NCBI RefSeq assembly: GCF_030433685.1
Contig: NZ_JAROCF010000001.1
Location: 2,356,001 to 2,420,000 of the forward strand
Source of the DNA: Leifsonia williamsii
GTDB taxonomy: Bacteria; Actinomycetota; Actinomycetes; Actinomycetales; Microbacteriaceae
Reading direction: 5' to 3'
DNA: 64,000 bases
Shown here: one piece after another, positions 16,361 to 25,534 of the stretch
How the letters are laid out: each line of letters starts with the position of its first letter
Position numbering within the stretch: position 1 is the stretch's first letter
Program-made: the position numbers and the translations under genes
The notes under the pieces: model-generated
The model's input: only the letters and a program-made list of their open reading frames with translations
What the model was told of the DNA's origin: nothing
Databases searched by the model: none

Positions 16361-17283
16361 CCGACCAGCGGACCCCCGGCTCGGCGCCCGACGAGGTGCC
16401 GGCCACGACAGAGCTCGGTGTGAACGAGGAGGAGCTGGAGGCGGCGGGCATCGACCTCGCCGTCGCCGAGGCGGCCGCCCCCGACCGCGAGATCGCGGTC
16501 GAGGTCGGCGAGAACATCGTCGAAGTGCGCAACCTGACGGTCAAGTTCGGCGGCCTGCTCGCACTCGACGACGTGTCGTTCGACATCCGCCGCGGCGAGA
16601 TCCTCGGTCTGATCGGCCCGAACGGCGCCGGCAAGACGACCTGCTTCAACGCCATGACCGGCGTCTACAAGCCGACCAGCGGCGACGTGCTGCTGGAGGG
16701 CGCCTCCATCAAGGGGCAGAAGCAGCACCGGATCACCCGGATGGGACTGGCGCGCACGTTCCAGAACATCCGGCTGTTCGGCGAGATGACGGCGCTCGAG
16801 AACGTGGTGGTGGGCCTCGACGCCCGGCACCGCACCTCGGTGCCCGGTGCACTGCTGCGCCTGCCGCGGCACACCCGCGAGGAGAAGTCGGCCATCGAAC
16901 GCGGCATGGCGCTGCTGGAGTTCGTCGGCATCGCCGACCACGCCGGCACGCTGTCGCGGCACCTCCCGTACGGCTACCAGCGGCGGCTGGAGATCGCGCG
17001 CGCCCTCGCCACCGACCCCAAGGTGCTCTGCCTGGACGAGCCGGCCGCCGGCTTCAACCCGGCGGAGAAGGAGGAGCTCATGGAGCTCATCCGCACCATC
17101 CGGGCCGACGGCTACACCGTGCTGCTGATCGAACACGACATGAAGCTGGTCATGGGCGTCACGGATCGGATCGTGGTGCTCGAGTTCGGGCGCAAGATCG
17201 CGGACGCCGTGCCGCACGAGATCCGCAACGACCCGCGCGTGATCGCCGCCTACCTCGGGGAGCCTGAAGATGACGTTGCTTGA
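16357..17283 (+). CDS. livG: ABC transporter ATP-binding protein LivG
   Basis: Cytoplasmic ATPase of 308 residues with Walker [13 protein letters not shown], the LivG-type [20 protein letters not shown], signature [14 protein letters not shown] in place of a plain LSGGQ, Walker [14 protein letters not shown] and switch His in [13 protein letters not shown] 50-residue acidic N-terminal extension (about residues 1-52) is unusual for LivG, which normally starts close to its first strand. Its 3' end overlaps livF by 14 nt. Confidence 0.93.
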   Translation: MTDQRTPGSAPDEVPATTELGVNEEELEAAGIDLAVAEAAAPDREIAVEVGENIVEVRNLTVKFGGLLALDDVSFDIRRGEILGLIGPNGAGKTTCFNAMTGVYKPTSGDVLLEGASIKGQKQHRITRMGLARTFQNIRLFGEMTALENVVVGLDARHRTSVPGALLRLPRHTREEKSAIERGMALLEFVGIADHAGTLSRHLPYGYQRRLEIARALATDPKVLCLDEPAAGFNPAEKEELMELIRTIRADGYTVLLIEHDMKLVMGVTDRIVVLEFGRKIADAVPHEIRNDPRVIAAYLGEPEDDVA

Positions 17284-17983
17284 GCTGAAGAACATCCGTG
17301 TGGCATACGGCCGCATCGAGGCGATCCACGACATGTCCTTCTCCGTGGAGGAGGGCGAGATCGTGACGCTGATCGGGGCCAACGGCGCCGGCAAGACGAC
17401 CACGATGAAGACGATCTCGGGCATCCTGAACCCGTCGGCCGGCTCCATCACGTTCGACGGCCAGGACATCACGAAGATGAAGGCGCACATCCGCGTGGTC
17501 CGCGGGATCTCGCAGGCGCCGGAGGGCCGGGGCATCTTCCCGGGCATGACCGTGTACGAGAACCTCGACATGGGCGCCTTCGGCCGCAAGGACCGCTCGA
17601 ACATGGGCGAGGACTTCGACCGGGTGTTCGGCCTGTTCCCGCGGCTCGCGGAGCGGCGCACGCAGCTCGGCGGCACGATGTCCGGCGGCGAGCAGCAGAT
17701 GCTCGCCATCGGGCGCGCGCTGATGTCGAACCCGCGGCTGCTGCTGCTCGACGAGCCGTCGATGGGCCTCGCCCCGCAGTTCATCCGGCAGATCTTCTCG
17801 ATCATCACCGAGATCAACAAGCAGGGAACGACCATCCTGCTGGTGGAGCAGAACGCCAACCAGGCGCTGGCCCGCGCACATCGCGCCTTCGTGCTGGAGA
17901 CCGGGAGCATCACCCGCGCCGGCAGCGGCCGCGAGCTGCTCGCCGACCCCGCCATCAAGGAGGCGTACCTGGGCGTCGCCTAG
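17270..17983 (+). CDS. livF: ABC transporter ATP-binding protein LivF
   Basis: Second ATPase of the importer, 237 residues, normal family length: Walker A GANGAGKTTTMK, Q-loop SQAPEGRGIFPGMTVYENL typical of LivF, signature MSGGEQQMLAIGRALM, Walker B LLLLDEPSMGLAP and switch His/Gln region LLVEQNANQAL. It ends the operon and is followed directly by a strong terminator hairpin. The ATG at 17270 lies inside livG, implying translational coupling. Confidence 0.94.
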   Translation: MTLLELKNIRVAYGRIEAIHDMSFSVEEGEIVTLIGANGAGKTTTMKTISGILNPSAGSITFDGQDITKMKAHIRVVRGISQAPEGRGIFPGMTVYENLDMGAFGRKDRSNMGEDFDRVFGLFPRLAERRTQLGGTMSGGEQQMLAIGRALMSNPRLLLLDEPSMGLAPQFIRQIFSIITEINKQGTTILLVEQNANQALARAHRAFVLETGSITRAGSGRELLADPAIKEAYLGVA

Positions 17984-17992
17984 CCGACCCGT

Positions 17993-18041
17993 GAAAAGGG
18001 AGGAGGTCGCAGCCGCCACGGCCGCGGCCTCCTCCCTTTTC
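17993..18041 (+). terminator. Terminator of the liv operon
   Basis: Arms GAAAAGGGAGGAGG (17993-18006) and CCTCCTCCCTTTTC (18028-18041) pair perfectly over 14 bp, with a GC-rich inner stem. The run of T residues in the descending arm is appropriate for intrinsic termination. Confidence 0.8.
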
Positions 18042-18133
18042 CGTGCTGATGCGGCGTGTCGCGGCGTATCTCCTCCCGTTCCGCGCGGCGCTCCCCGCGG
18101 GCGGAGGCGTGAACGTCCGGTAAATTCACCTGC

Positions 18134-21100
18134 GTGTATCTGAAGAGTCTCACGCTCAAGGGCTTCAAGTCGTTCGCGCAGCCGACGACGTTCGCCTTCG
18201 AGCCGGGCGTCACCGCGGTGGTCGGGCCGAACGGCTCCGGCAAGTCGAACGTGGTCGACGCGCTCGCCTGGGTGATGGGCGAGCAGGGGGCCAAGACCCT
18301 TCGCGGCGGCAAGATGGAGGACGTCATCTTCGCCGGCACCTCGACCCGCGGCCCGCTCGGCCGGGCGGAGGTGCAGCTCACCATCGACAACGCCGACGGC
18401 GCCCTGCCGATCGAGTACTCCGAGGTCACCATCTCGCGCACGCTGTTCCGCAACGGCGGCAGCGAGTACGCGATCAACGGCCAGTCCTGCCGGCTGCTGG
18501 ACGTGCAGGAGCTGCTGAGCGACTCCGGTCTCGGCCGCGAGATGCACGTCATCGTCGGCCAGGGCCAGCTCGACGCCGTGCTGCGGGCGACACCGGAGGA
18601 CCGCCGCGGCTTCATCGAGGAGGCGGCCGGCATCCTCAAGCACCGCCGCCGCAAGGAGAAGACCCTCCGCAAGCTGGACGCCATGCAGGCGAACCTGACC
18701 CGGCTGAGCGACCTGGCGGGGGAGGTGCGCCGCCAGTTGAAGCCGCTCGGTCACCAGGCCGAGATCGCCAGGGAGGCGCAGTCCATCGCCGCCGTCGTCC
18801 GCGACGCCCGCGCGCGCCTCCTCGCCGACGAGGTGGTCGGCCTGCGCCGCACCCTCGATGACCACACCCGCACCGAGGCCGAGCGGCACACCGAGCAGAT
18901 CGTGCTGCAGGAGCAGCTGGAGCAGAAGCAGCTGCGCCGGTCCCGGCTGGAGCAGGAGCAGGTCGGCGACGCCGTCGACCGTGCCCGCAGCGTCGCGTTC
19001 GCGTTGGAGTCGGCGCAGGAGCGGCTGCGCGGCCTCTACACGCTCGCGAACCAGCGGCTCGCGCTGCTCGGCAGCCAGTCGGACGCCCCCGACGACGGCC
19101 CGCGCGTCAGCCCGCAGATGGTCCAGGACGCAGCCGACGAGGCCGAGCGCCTGCGCGGCGTCGTCGCCGAGGCCGAGGCGGCCTGGCAGGCGGCGCAGGC
19201 CGCGACCCGCTCCGCCCGCTCCCGGCTCGACGCCGTCGATGAGGAGATCGCCGCGCAGAGCGCGCTCGTCTCCAAGCACGACCTGGAGATCTCGACGCTC
19301 GGCGGCCGCGCAGAGGCCGCCGCCCAGCGCCTCGCCGCGGTGCGCGGGGAGGTGCTGCGCCAGCAGAACGCGCTCGACGCCGCCGCCGAACGCCGCGACC
19401 GCGCCGCCATCGCGTTCGAGGCGCACGAGGAGGAGGCGCAGACCGAGGGCGTCGAGGGCGCCCTCGACGAGGCCTACGACATCGCCCAGGCCGACGTCTT
19501 CGAGGCGGAGGCAGAGATCGAGCGGCTGCGCGACGAGCTGCACGCGCTCGAGCGCGAGCGCGACGCCCTCGCCGCCCGCACGAGCGCGCTGTCGATGGCG
19601 CTGGACCAGAAGGACGGCTCGGCCGCGCTGGTCGCCGCCCGCCCGGCCGGCGTGCGCGGCCTCGTCGCCGAGCACGTCCGCGTGCACCCGGGCTTCGAGG
19701 CGGCCGTCGCCGCCGCCCTCGGCACGATCGCCGACGCCGTGCTGGCCGACGACCGCGACGCCGCTTTCGGGGCCGTCGAGCGCGCCGCCGCCGACGACCT
19801 GGGCCGGGTGGAGGTCGTGGTCGCCGACGCCGTCGCGCCTCCCGTCGACCTGTCCGGCGTGGCGGGCGTCGTGCCGGCCGCGTCGGTGGTGGAGGCGCCG
19901 GACGGCATCCTCGGCATCCTGGCCTTCACGGCCGTGGCCGACGACGTCGAGGCCGCCCAGGCGGCGTTCCGCGCCTTCCGCGACCGCGGCCTCCCGGCGC
20001 CCGCCACGATCATCACGCGAAGCGGCGACGTGCTGAGCGAGTACGTGCTGCGCGGCGGCTCCGGCGCCAAGCAGAGCCGTATCGAGCTGATCGCCGACCG
20101 TGACGCCGCGCAGGAGCGGTTGACCGAGGTGCTGTCGCTGATCGACCGGGCCGGCTTCGCGCTGGCCGAGCAGCGCGGTGTGCTGACCGTCGCCAAGGAG
20201 CAGTCGCAGGCCGCCCTGGCCGCCCTGCGTGAGCACGACGCACGCCTGGCCGCACAGTCGGAGGCGCAGAGCCGCCTCCGCTCGCAGCTCGAGTCGGCCG
20301 ACGCCGAGGTGGGCCGCCTGACCAAGGCGCTGGAGCAGGCCGCCGAGCGCGTCGCCGAGGCCGAGACCGCCTCCGACTCCGCGAAGGCGGCGCTGGAGGA
20401 GGCACGCTCGCGTCCGCGCCCCATCCTCGACGTCAGCGCCCGCGACGCCCTCTCGGCCGAGCTCGACGCCGCCCGCGAGGCGGAGGTGGAGGCGCGGCTC
20501 GCCGTCGAGACCGCCAAGGAGCGCGTGCGCGCCGAGCAGGCCAGGGGAGCGGCCCTCGCGAAGCAGCTGGAGGCCGAGCGCGCCGCCGCCGAGGAGGCCG
20601 CCCGTCGCGCCGTCATCCGCCGCCGTCAGCTCGACGCCGCGCAGCGCGTCGTCGACGCCCTCCCGGCCGTGCTCGACTCCGCCGACCGCTCGGTCGCGCA
20701 GGCCCGCGTCGAGCTGGCCGCCGCCGAGGCCCAGCGCTCCAGCCAGAACGAGGAGCTCGCGACCGTGCGCCGCGAGGAGAACGCGCTCCGCGAGCGCCTT
20801 CACGGCATCACCGAGAGCGTGCACGGTCTCGAGCTGCAGATCTACGAGAAGAAGCTGCACCTCTCCAGCCTGCTGGAGCGCGCGGGCAGCGAGCTCGGCC
20901 TGGTGGAGGACGTCCTGGTCGCCGAGTACGGCCCCGAGGTGCCCATCCCGGTCGACCGCGATCGCGATGCGGGTGAGCCCGCCGACGACGAGGAGCCTCC
21001 GACCGTCCCCTTCGTCCGCGAGCAGCAGCAGAAGCGGCTCGCCCAGGCAGAGCGCAAGCTCGGCCAGCTCGGCCGCGTGAACCCGCTGGCGCTGGAGGAG

Positions 21101-21676
21101 TTCGCGGCCCTGGAGCAGCGGCACAAGTTCCTCACCGAGCAGCTCACCGACCTCACGAACACGCGCAAGGACCTCCTCACGATCATCGAGGAGATCGACG
21201 AGAAGATGCAGACCATCTTCGAGTCCGCCTTCGCCGACACGGAGGAGGCGTTCAAGCGCGTCTTCCCGATCCTGTTCCCCGGCGGCACCGGCAGCATCTC
21301 GCTGACGAACCCCGACGACCTCCTCACCACCGGCATCGAGGTCGCCGTGAAGCCGGCTGGCAAGAAGATCGAGCGCCTGTCGCTGCTCTCCGGCGGCGAG
21401 CGGTCGCTCGCGGCGGTCGCGCTGCTGATCGCGATCTTCAAGGCCCGCCCCAGCCCCTTCTACATCATGGACGAGGTGGAGGCGGCGCTCGACGACGCGA
21501 ACCTCGGCCGGCTGCTGACGATCTTCGAGGACCTGCGCGAGAACAGCCAGCTCATCGTGATCACGCACCAGAAGCGGACGATGGAGATCGCGGACGCCCT
21601 CTACGGCGTCTCGATGCGGCAGGACGGCGTCTCGGCGGTCGTCGGCCAGCGCATCGCTCAGGAGCAGGCGAGCTAG
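18134..21676 (+). CDS. smc: Chromosome segregation ATPase SMC
   Basis: Condensin core ATPase that organises and segregates the chromosome. The 1180 residues follow the standard plan: N-terminal head with Walker A GPNGSGKSN (31-39), first coiled-coil arm, hinge (about 510-660), returning arm, and C-terminal head with signature LLSGGERSLAAVALL and Walker B FYIMDEVEAALDDANL. GTG 18134 lies 7 nt after TAAATT (18121-18126), so the mRNA may be almost leaderless. ftsY and ffh lie downstream as in relatives, but mutM is 18 kb upstream rather than adjacent. Confidence 0.97.
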   Translation: MYLKSLTLKGFKSFAQPTTFAFEPGVTAVVGPNGSGKSNVVDALAWVMGEQGAKTLRGGKMEDVIFAGTSTRGPLGRAEVQLTIDNADGALPIEYSEVTISRTLFRNGGSEYAINGQSCRLLDVQELLSDSGLGREMHVIVGQGQLDAVLRATPEDRRGFIEEAAGILKHRRRKEKTLRKLDAMQANLTRLSDLAGEVRRQLKPLGHQAEIAREAQSIAAVVRDARARLLADEVVGLRRTLDDHTRTEAERHTEQIVLQEQLEQKQLRRSRLEQEQVGDAVDRARSVAFALESAQERLRGLYTLANQRLALLGSQSDAPDDGPRVSPQMVQDAADEAERLRGVVAEAEAAWQAAQAATRSARSRLDAVDEEIAAQSALVSKHDLEISTLGGRAEAAAQRLAAVRGEVLRQQNALDAAAERRDRAAIAFEAHEEEAQTEGVEGALDEAYDIAQADVFEAEAEIERLRDELHALERERDALAARTSALSMALDQKDGSAALVAARPAGVRGLVAEHVRVHPGFEAAVAAALGTIADAVLADDRDAAFGAVERAAADDLGRVEVVVADAVAPPVDLSGVAGVVPAASVVEAPDGILGILAFTAVADDVEAAQAAFRAFRDRGLPAPATIITRSGDVLSEYVLRGGSGAKQSRIELIADRDAAQERLTEVLSLIDRAGFALAEQRGVLTVAKEQSQAALAALREHDARLAAQSEAQSRLRSQLESADAEVGRLTKALEQAAERVAEAETASDSAKAALEEARSRPRPILDVSARDALSAELDAAREAEVEARLAVETAKERVRAEQARGAALAKQLEAERAAAEEAARRAVIRRRQLDAAQRVVDALPAVLDSADRSVAQARVELAAAEAQRSSQNEELATVRREENALRERLHGITESVHGLELQIYEKKLHLSSLLERAGSELGLVEDVLVAEYGPEVPIPVDRDRDAGEPADDEEPPTVPFVREQQQKRLAQAERKLGQLGRVNPLALEEFAALEQRHKFLTEQLTDLTNTRKDLLTIIEEIDEKMQTIFESAFADTEEAFKRVFPILFPGGTGSISLTNPDDLLTTGIEVAVKPAGKKIERLSLLSGGERSLAAVALLIAIFKARPSPFYIMDEVEAALDDANLGRLLTIFEDLRENSQLIVITHQKRTMEIADALYGVSMRQDGVSAVVGQRIAQEQAS

Positions 21677-21699
21677 CCGAGCTAGCCGAGCTAGCCGAG
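21670..21699. repeat. 9-bp tandem repeat containing the stop codons of two convergent genes
   Basis: GAGCTAGCC is repeated three times (21670-21696) plus a partial copy. The smc stop TAG (21674-21676) lies in the first unit and the CHAD gene stop (CTA, 21691-21693) in the third. Each unit offers a stop codon on both strands. Confidence 0.9.
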
Positions 21700-22461
21700 C
21701 AAGTTCTCCAGGGCCTCGCGCGCGCCGTCCAGCGCCTCGTCGGCGCGCTGCTCGCAGCGCTGCGCGAGACTCGGCAGGTCGTGCTCCCGCAGGTACCGCG
21801 CGAGCAGGGCCAGGTCGCGGTGGTCGCCGAGCGCGTCCTGCACCGCTTCGGCGGATGCCGACAGATGCACCGCATCGCGCCCGAGGTCGTCGGCGACGGC
21901 GTCGGCGGCGTAGCGGAGGCGCCGGGCGGCCTTCCGGGTCTCGTGGCGCTCCTCCAGGCTCTCGCCGTGGGCGTGGCGCACGCGCTTGAGCGCCTTCTTC
22001 AGCCCCTTTTTCATGACGCGCCGCGGGTGATCGCGACCGAGGTCGGAGAGCGGCGGCGCGGCGGCGAACGCGATCACATCGGCCAGCAGCCGGCGGTGTC
22101 CCCGCGAGCGCAGCCGGCTCAGCAGGTCGCGCACCGCCACCTCGTACTCCGCGCGCACCGACGCGGCCAGCGCCTCGGCGCGGTCGACGACCTCCGGGTC
22201 GGTGTCGGCCTCCAGGAGGTCCTCGAGGGCGAGCGCCCGCACCTCCAGATCCCGTGCAGCGCCCAGCCGGTCGCCGAGCTGCTTGAGCCGCTCCCGCAGC
22301 CGCGTGGCCTCCTCGCGCTCGAACGCCTTGCGGTACACCGAGAGGATGCTGCGGAGGCGGCGCACGCGCGTGCGCGCCTGATGGACGGCGTCGTCGCCGC
22401 CCGTCTCGATCGCCACGAGCTGCTCGGCGAGCTGGGCCGACACCGCCACCAGGGAGAACAT
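21691..22461 (-). CDS. CHAD domain protein
   Basis: Protein of 256 residues consisting of a CHAD domain (conserved histidine alpha-helical domain). Both repeats of the signature are present: VHQARTRVRRLRSILSVYRKAF near the N-terminus and ERHETRKAARRLRYAADAV in the second half. Such domains bind polyphosphate through conserved His, Arg and Lys residues. No CYTH (triphosphatase) domain is fused or adjacent, so this is a stand-alone polyphosphate-binding candidate. It converges on smc and diverges from ftsY with only 30 bp between starts. Confidence 0.85.
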   Translation of the reverse strand: MFSLVAVSAQLAEQLVAIETGGDDAVHQARTRVRRLRSILSVYRKAFEREEATRLRERLKQLGDRLGAARDLEVRALALEDLLEADTDPEVVDRAEALAASVRAEYEVAVRDLLSRLRSRGHRRLLADVIAFAAAPPLSDLGRDHPRRVMKKGLKKALKRVRHAHGESLEERHETRKAARRLRYAADAVADDLGRDAVHLSASAEAVQDALGDHRDLALLARYLREHDLPSLAQRCEQRADEALDGAREALENLLG

Positions 22462-22491
22462 GCCGACACGCTACCAACTAGTCTGAAGGGC

Positions 22492-23367
22492 ATGGCCGAA
22501 CGCACCCCCTGGTCGCTGTCGAACGCCCTCCGCGGGCTGTTCGCCAAGAAGACCATCGACGACACCACCTGGGACGACCTGGAGACGGCGCTCATCACCG
22601 CCGACTTCGGCCCGGACGTCACCGAGGCGGTCGTCGACGACCTGCGCGCCAAGGTCGAGCGGTACCACACCACCGACCCGGCGGACCTGCAGCGGATGCT
22701 GCGTGAGACGCTGGAGGAGCGGCTGTCGAAGCTCGACACCACGCTCAAGCTCAGCGAGCGCCCGGCCGTCGTCCTCGTGGTGGGCGTGAACGGCGTCGGC
22801 AAGACGACGACGATCGGCAAGTTCGCCAAGTTCCTGCGCACCTACGACCGCTCGGTCGTGGTGGGCGCGGCCGACACCTTCCGCGCGGCGGCCGTCGAGC
22901 AGCTCGCCACGTGGGCCGAGCGTGCGGGCGCCGCGATCGTCCGGCCGCAGCAGCAGGGGCAGGACCCGGCCTCCGTCGCCTTCCAGACCGTCGAGAAGGC
23001 GAAGGCCGACGGCACCGAGATCGTCATCATCGACACCGCGGGGCGCCTCCAGACCAAGGGCGGCCTGATGGACGAGCTGTCCAAGATCAAGCGCGTCGTC
23101 GAGAAGCAGGCGCCCATCTCCGAGGTGCTGCTCGTGCTCGACGCGACCACCGGCCAGAACGGCCTGGCGCAGGCGGAGGCGTTCCTGGAGCACGCCGGCG
23201 TGACCGGCCTCGTGCTCACCAAGCTCGACGGCTCGGCCAAGGGCGGCTTCGTGCTCGCCGTGCAGGAGCGCACCGGCCTGCCGATCAAGCTCGTCGGCCA
23301 GGGCGAGGGCATCAACGACCTCACCGGCTTCACCCCGCACGTCTTCGCCCAGCAGCTCGTCGGCTGA
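22492..23367 (+). CDS. ftsY: Signal recognition particle receptor FtsY
   Basis: SRP receptor GTPase, 291 residues, that docks Ffh-bound ribosomes to the membrane. Only a short N segment precedes the NG domain; the long acidic A domain of E. coli FtsY is absent, as usual in actinobacteria. G1 is GVNGVGKTTT (98-107); VVVGAADTFRAAAVEQL, IIDTAGRLQTKGGLMDEL and VLTKLDGSAKGG are the remaining GTPase motifs. ATG 22492 lies 7 nt after TAGTCT and is also preceded by GAAGGG, so leaderless or short-leader initiation are both possible. Confidence 0.96.
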   Translation: MAERTPWSLSNALRGLFAKKTIDDTTWDDLETALITADFGPDVTEAVVDDLRAKVERYHTTDPADLQRMLRETLEERLSKLDTTLKLSERPAVVLVVGVNGVGKTTTIGKFAKFLRTYDRSVVVGAADTFRAAAVEQLATWAERAGAAIVRPQQQGQDPASVAFQTVEKAKADGTEIVIIDTAGRLQTKGGLMDELSKIKRVVEKQAPISEVLLVLDATTGQNGLAQAEAFLEHAGVTGLVLTKLDGSAKGGFVLAVQERTGLPIKLVGQGEGINDLTGFTPHVFAQQLVG

Positions 23368-23380
23368 GCCGGCCGGAGGA

Positions 23381-23386
23381 TAGGGT
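23381..23386 (+). promoter_or_regulatory. -10 element TAGGGT of a leaderless start
   Basis: TAGGGT lies exactly 6 nt before the ATG at 23393, placing the transcription start at or next to the A of the start codon. There is no Shine-Dalgarno sequence between them. Confidence 0.5.
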
Positions 23387-23392
23387 CGTCCC

Positions 23393-23893
23393 ATGGCCAT
23401 CGAGCACGACTTCTTCGGCGTCATCGACGAGACCGCGAGCGGTGGCCTCGCCTGGGACGACAGCGCGGAGCTCGCCGACCAGACCGTCGACGTGGAGCTG
23501 ATCGCGGACGACGAGAAGGCGGTGCCTCCGTTCGCGCTCGACGCCGCGGCGGCGCTCCTGCAGGCGCTGGAGGGCTTCGACGCCCGGGCGCGCGACGCCC
23601 TCGTCGCGGAGCTGAGCTCGCGCCAATCGGCGACCACGAGCTACATCGACGAGCACGTCGACAAGCTCGGCGACAGCCTGGTCGACCTCCTCGTCTACAA
23701 CTCCGGCGACATCGCGATCGACGTGCTGCGCTCCCTTCAGCTGCTGCGCGTCGTCCTGCAGCCGGACCACAGCGACGAGGACGAGGTGTTCGCGACCTTC
23801 GACTACTCCATCGCCCCGGACGAGAGCGACTCGCTGCTCACGGTGTCGTTCGACGTGCGCGGGGACGTGGTCGCGGTGGAGACGCAGAACTGA
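23393..23893 (+). CDS. Conserved actinobacterial protein, DUF2004-like
   Basis: Acidic 166-residue protein without signal peptide or membrane segment, opening MAIEHDFFGVIDETASGGLAWDD and ending EVFATFDYSIAPDESDSLLTVSFDVRGDVVAVETQN. This resembles the DUF2004 family, found beside ffh/ftsY in Microbacteriaceae; assignment is from memory of the motif and is not certain. It sits between ftsY and ffh on the same strand with its own promoter. Function unknown. Confidence 0.75.
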   Translation: MAIEHDFFGVIDETASGGLAWDDSAELADQTVDVELIADDEKAVPPFALDAAAALLQALEGFDARARDALVAELSSRQSATTSYIDEHVDKLGDSLVDLLVYNSGDIAIDVLRSLQLLRVVLQPDHSDEDEVFATFDYSIAPDESDSLLTVSFDVRGDVVAVETQN

Positions 23894-23925
23894 CGCCCAG
23901 CCCGCCCCGGTAGACTGACAGGATC

Positions 23926-25509
23926 ATGGCTACTTTCGGGACGCTGTCCGACCGTCTGGCGGACACCTTCAAGAACCTGCGCACCAAGGGCAAGCTCTCT
24001 CCTGCCGACGTGGACGGGACCGTGCGCGAGATCCGGCGCGCGCTGCTCGACGCCGACGTCGCGCTCGAGGTGGTCAAGGACTTCACCGGCAAGGTGCGCG
24101 AGCGCGCGCTCAGCGACGAGGTCAACAAGGCCCTCAACCCGGCCCAGCAGGTCGTGCAGATCGTCAACGAGGAGCTCGTCGCCATCCTGGGCGGTCAGCA
24201 GCGCCGGTTGGAGTTCGCCAAGCGCCCGCCGACGGTCATCATGCTCGCCGGCCTCCAGGGCGCCGGCAAGACCACGCTCGCGGGCAAGCTCGGCAAGTGG
24301 CTCGCGAAGGACGGCCACACGCCGCTGCTGGTCGCCGCCGACCTCCAGCGCCCCAACGCCGTCACCCAGCTGCAGATCGTCGGCGAGCAGGCCGGTGTCG
24401 CGGTGTTCGCGCCCGAGCCGGGCAACGGCGTCGGCAACCCGGTGCGCGTCGCCAAAGACGGCCTCAAGTTCGCCGCCGACAAGCAGTACGACACGGTCAT
24501 CATCGACACCGCCGGCCGACTGGGCGTCGACGCCGAGCTGATGAAGCAGGCGGCCGACATCCGCAAGGCGACCGACCCCGACGAGGTGCTGTTCGTCATC
24601 GACGCGATGATCGGTCAGGACGCCGTCGCGACCGCCAAGGCCTTCCAGGACGGCGTCGACTTCACCGGCGTCGTGCTCTCGAAGCTCGACGGCGACGCGC
24701 GCGGCGGCGCGGCCCTCTCGGTCGCCTCCGTCACCGGCCGCCCGATCATCTTCGCCTCCACCGGTGAGGGCCTGGACGACTTCGAGCCGTTCCACCCCGA
24801 CCGCATGGCGTCGCGCATCCTCGACCTCGGCGACATCCTCACCCTCATCGAGCAGGCCCAGCAGGCCTTCGACGAGGAGGAGGCGCGCAAGGTCGCCGAG
24901 AAGTTCGCGACCGACAGCTTCACGCTCGACGACTTCCTCAAGCAGATGCAGCAGCTGCGCAACATGGGCTCCATCAAGAAGATGATGGGCATGCTGCCGG
25001 GCGCCGGCCAGATGAAGCAGCAGCTCGACAACTTCGACGAGAAGGAGATCGTGCGCACGGAGGCGATCATCCAGTCGATGACGACCGCCGAGCGCACCAA
25101 CCCCAAGCTGCTCAACGGCTCCCGCCGCCTCCGCATCGCGAAGGGTTCCGGCACGACGGTCACCGAGGTGAACCAGCTCGTCACCCGCTTCGAGCAGGCC
25201 GCCAAGATGATGAAGACCGTCGCCAAGGGCGGCGTGCCGAACGTCCCGGGCATGGGTCCGATCCCGGGTGCGGGCTACGCGGGCGGCCGCGGCAAGAAGC
25301 AGGCCCAGAAGAAGAAGGGCGGCTCGCGCTCCGGCAACCCGGCGAAGCGCGCGGCCGAGAACGCCCTGCTCGCCAGCGGCGGCAAGCCCGGCGGCGCCTC
25401 GACCCCCACGGGCAGCGGCTTCGGCCTCGGCGGCGGAGGGGCGCAGGCCCCGGCCGGTGGCCCCAGCGAGGAGGAGCTGGCGGCGCTGCAGAAGTTCCTG
25501 GGGCGGTAG
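23926..25509 (+). CDS. ffh: Signal recognition particle protein Ffh
   Basis: SRP54 homologue, 527 residues. The N domain leads to G1 GLQGAGKTTLAGK (109-121), then VAADLQRPNAVTQL, IIDTAGRLGVDAELM, LSKLDGDARGGAALS. The methionine-rich M domain (about 310-440: FLKQMQQLRNMGSIKKMMGMLPG) binds signal sequences and SRP RNA. A C-terminal Gly/Lys/Pro-rich tail of about 90 residues is longer than in E. coli. A TAGACT element lies 9 nt before the ATG. The last 10 nt (GGGGCGGTAG, including the stop) are duplicated at 25516-25525. No SRP RNA gene was recognised in this window. Confidence 0.96.
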   Translation: MATFGTLSDRLADTFKNLRTKGKLSPADVDGTVREIRRALLDADVALEVVKDFTGKVRERALSDEVNKALNPAQQVVQIVNEELVAILGGQQRRLEFAKRPPTVIMLAGLQGAGKTTLAGKLGKWLAKDGHTPLLVAADLQRPNAVTQLQIVGEQAGVAVFAPEPGNGVGNPVRVAKDGLKFAADKQYDTVIIDTAGRLGVDAELMKQAADIRKATDPDEVLFVIDAMIGQDAVATAKAFQDGVDFTGVVLSKLDGDARGGAALSVASVTGRPIIFASTGEGLDDFEPFHPDRMASRILDLGDILTLIEQAQQAFDEEEARKVAEKFATDSFTLDDFLKQMQQLRNMGSIKKMMGMLPGAGQMKQQLDNFDEKEIVRTEAIIQSMTTAERTNPKLLNGSRRLRIAKGSGTTVTEVNQLVTRFEQAAKMMKTVAKGGVPNVPGMGPIPGAGYAGGRGKKQAQKKKGGSRSGNPAKRAAENALLASGGKPGGASTPTGSGFGLGGGGAQAPAGGPSEEELAALQKFLGR

Positions 25510-25534
25510 TTACCGGGGCGGTAGGCGCGATCCG

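Noticed and set aside
17159..22477. Minus-strand open frame of about 1770 codons opposite smc
   Set aside because: It is the antisense shadow of smc and the liv genes produced by GC-rich third positions; its composition is leucine/arginine/glycine noise with no motifs.
24300..24770. Plus-strand Arg/Ala/Gly-rich frame within ffh
   Set aside because: It overlaps the conserved Ffh GTPase in another frame and lacks any motif.
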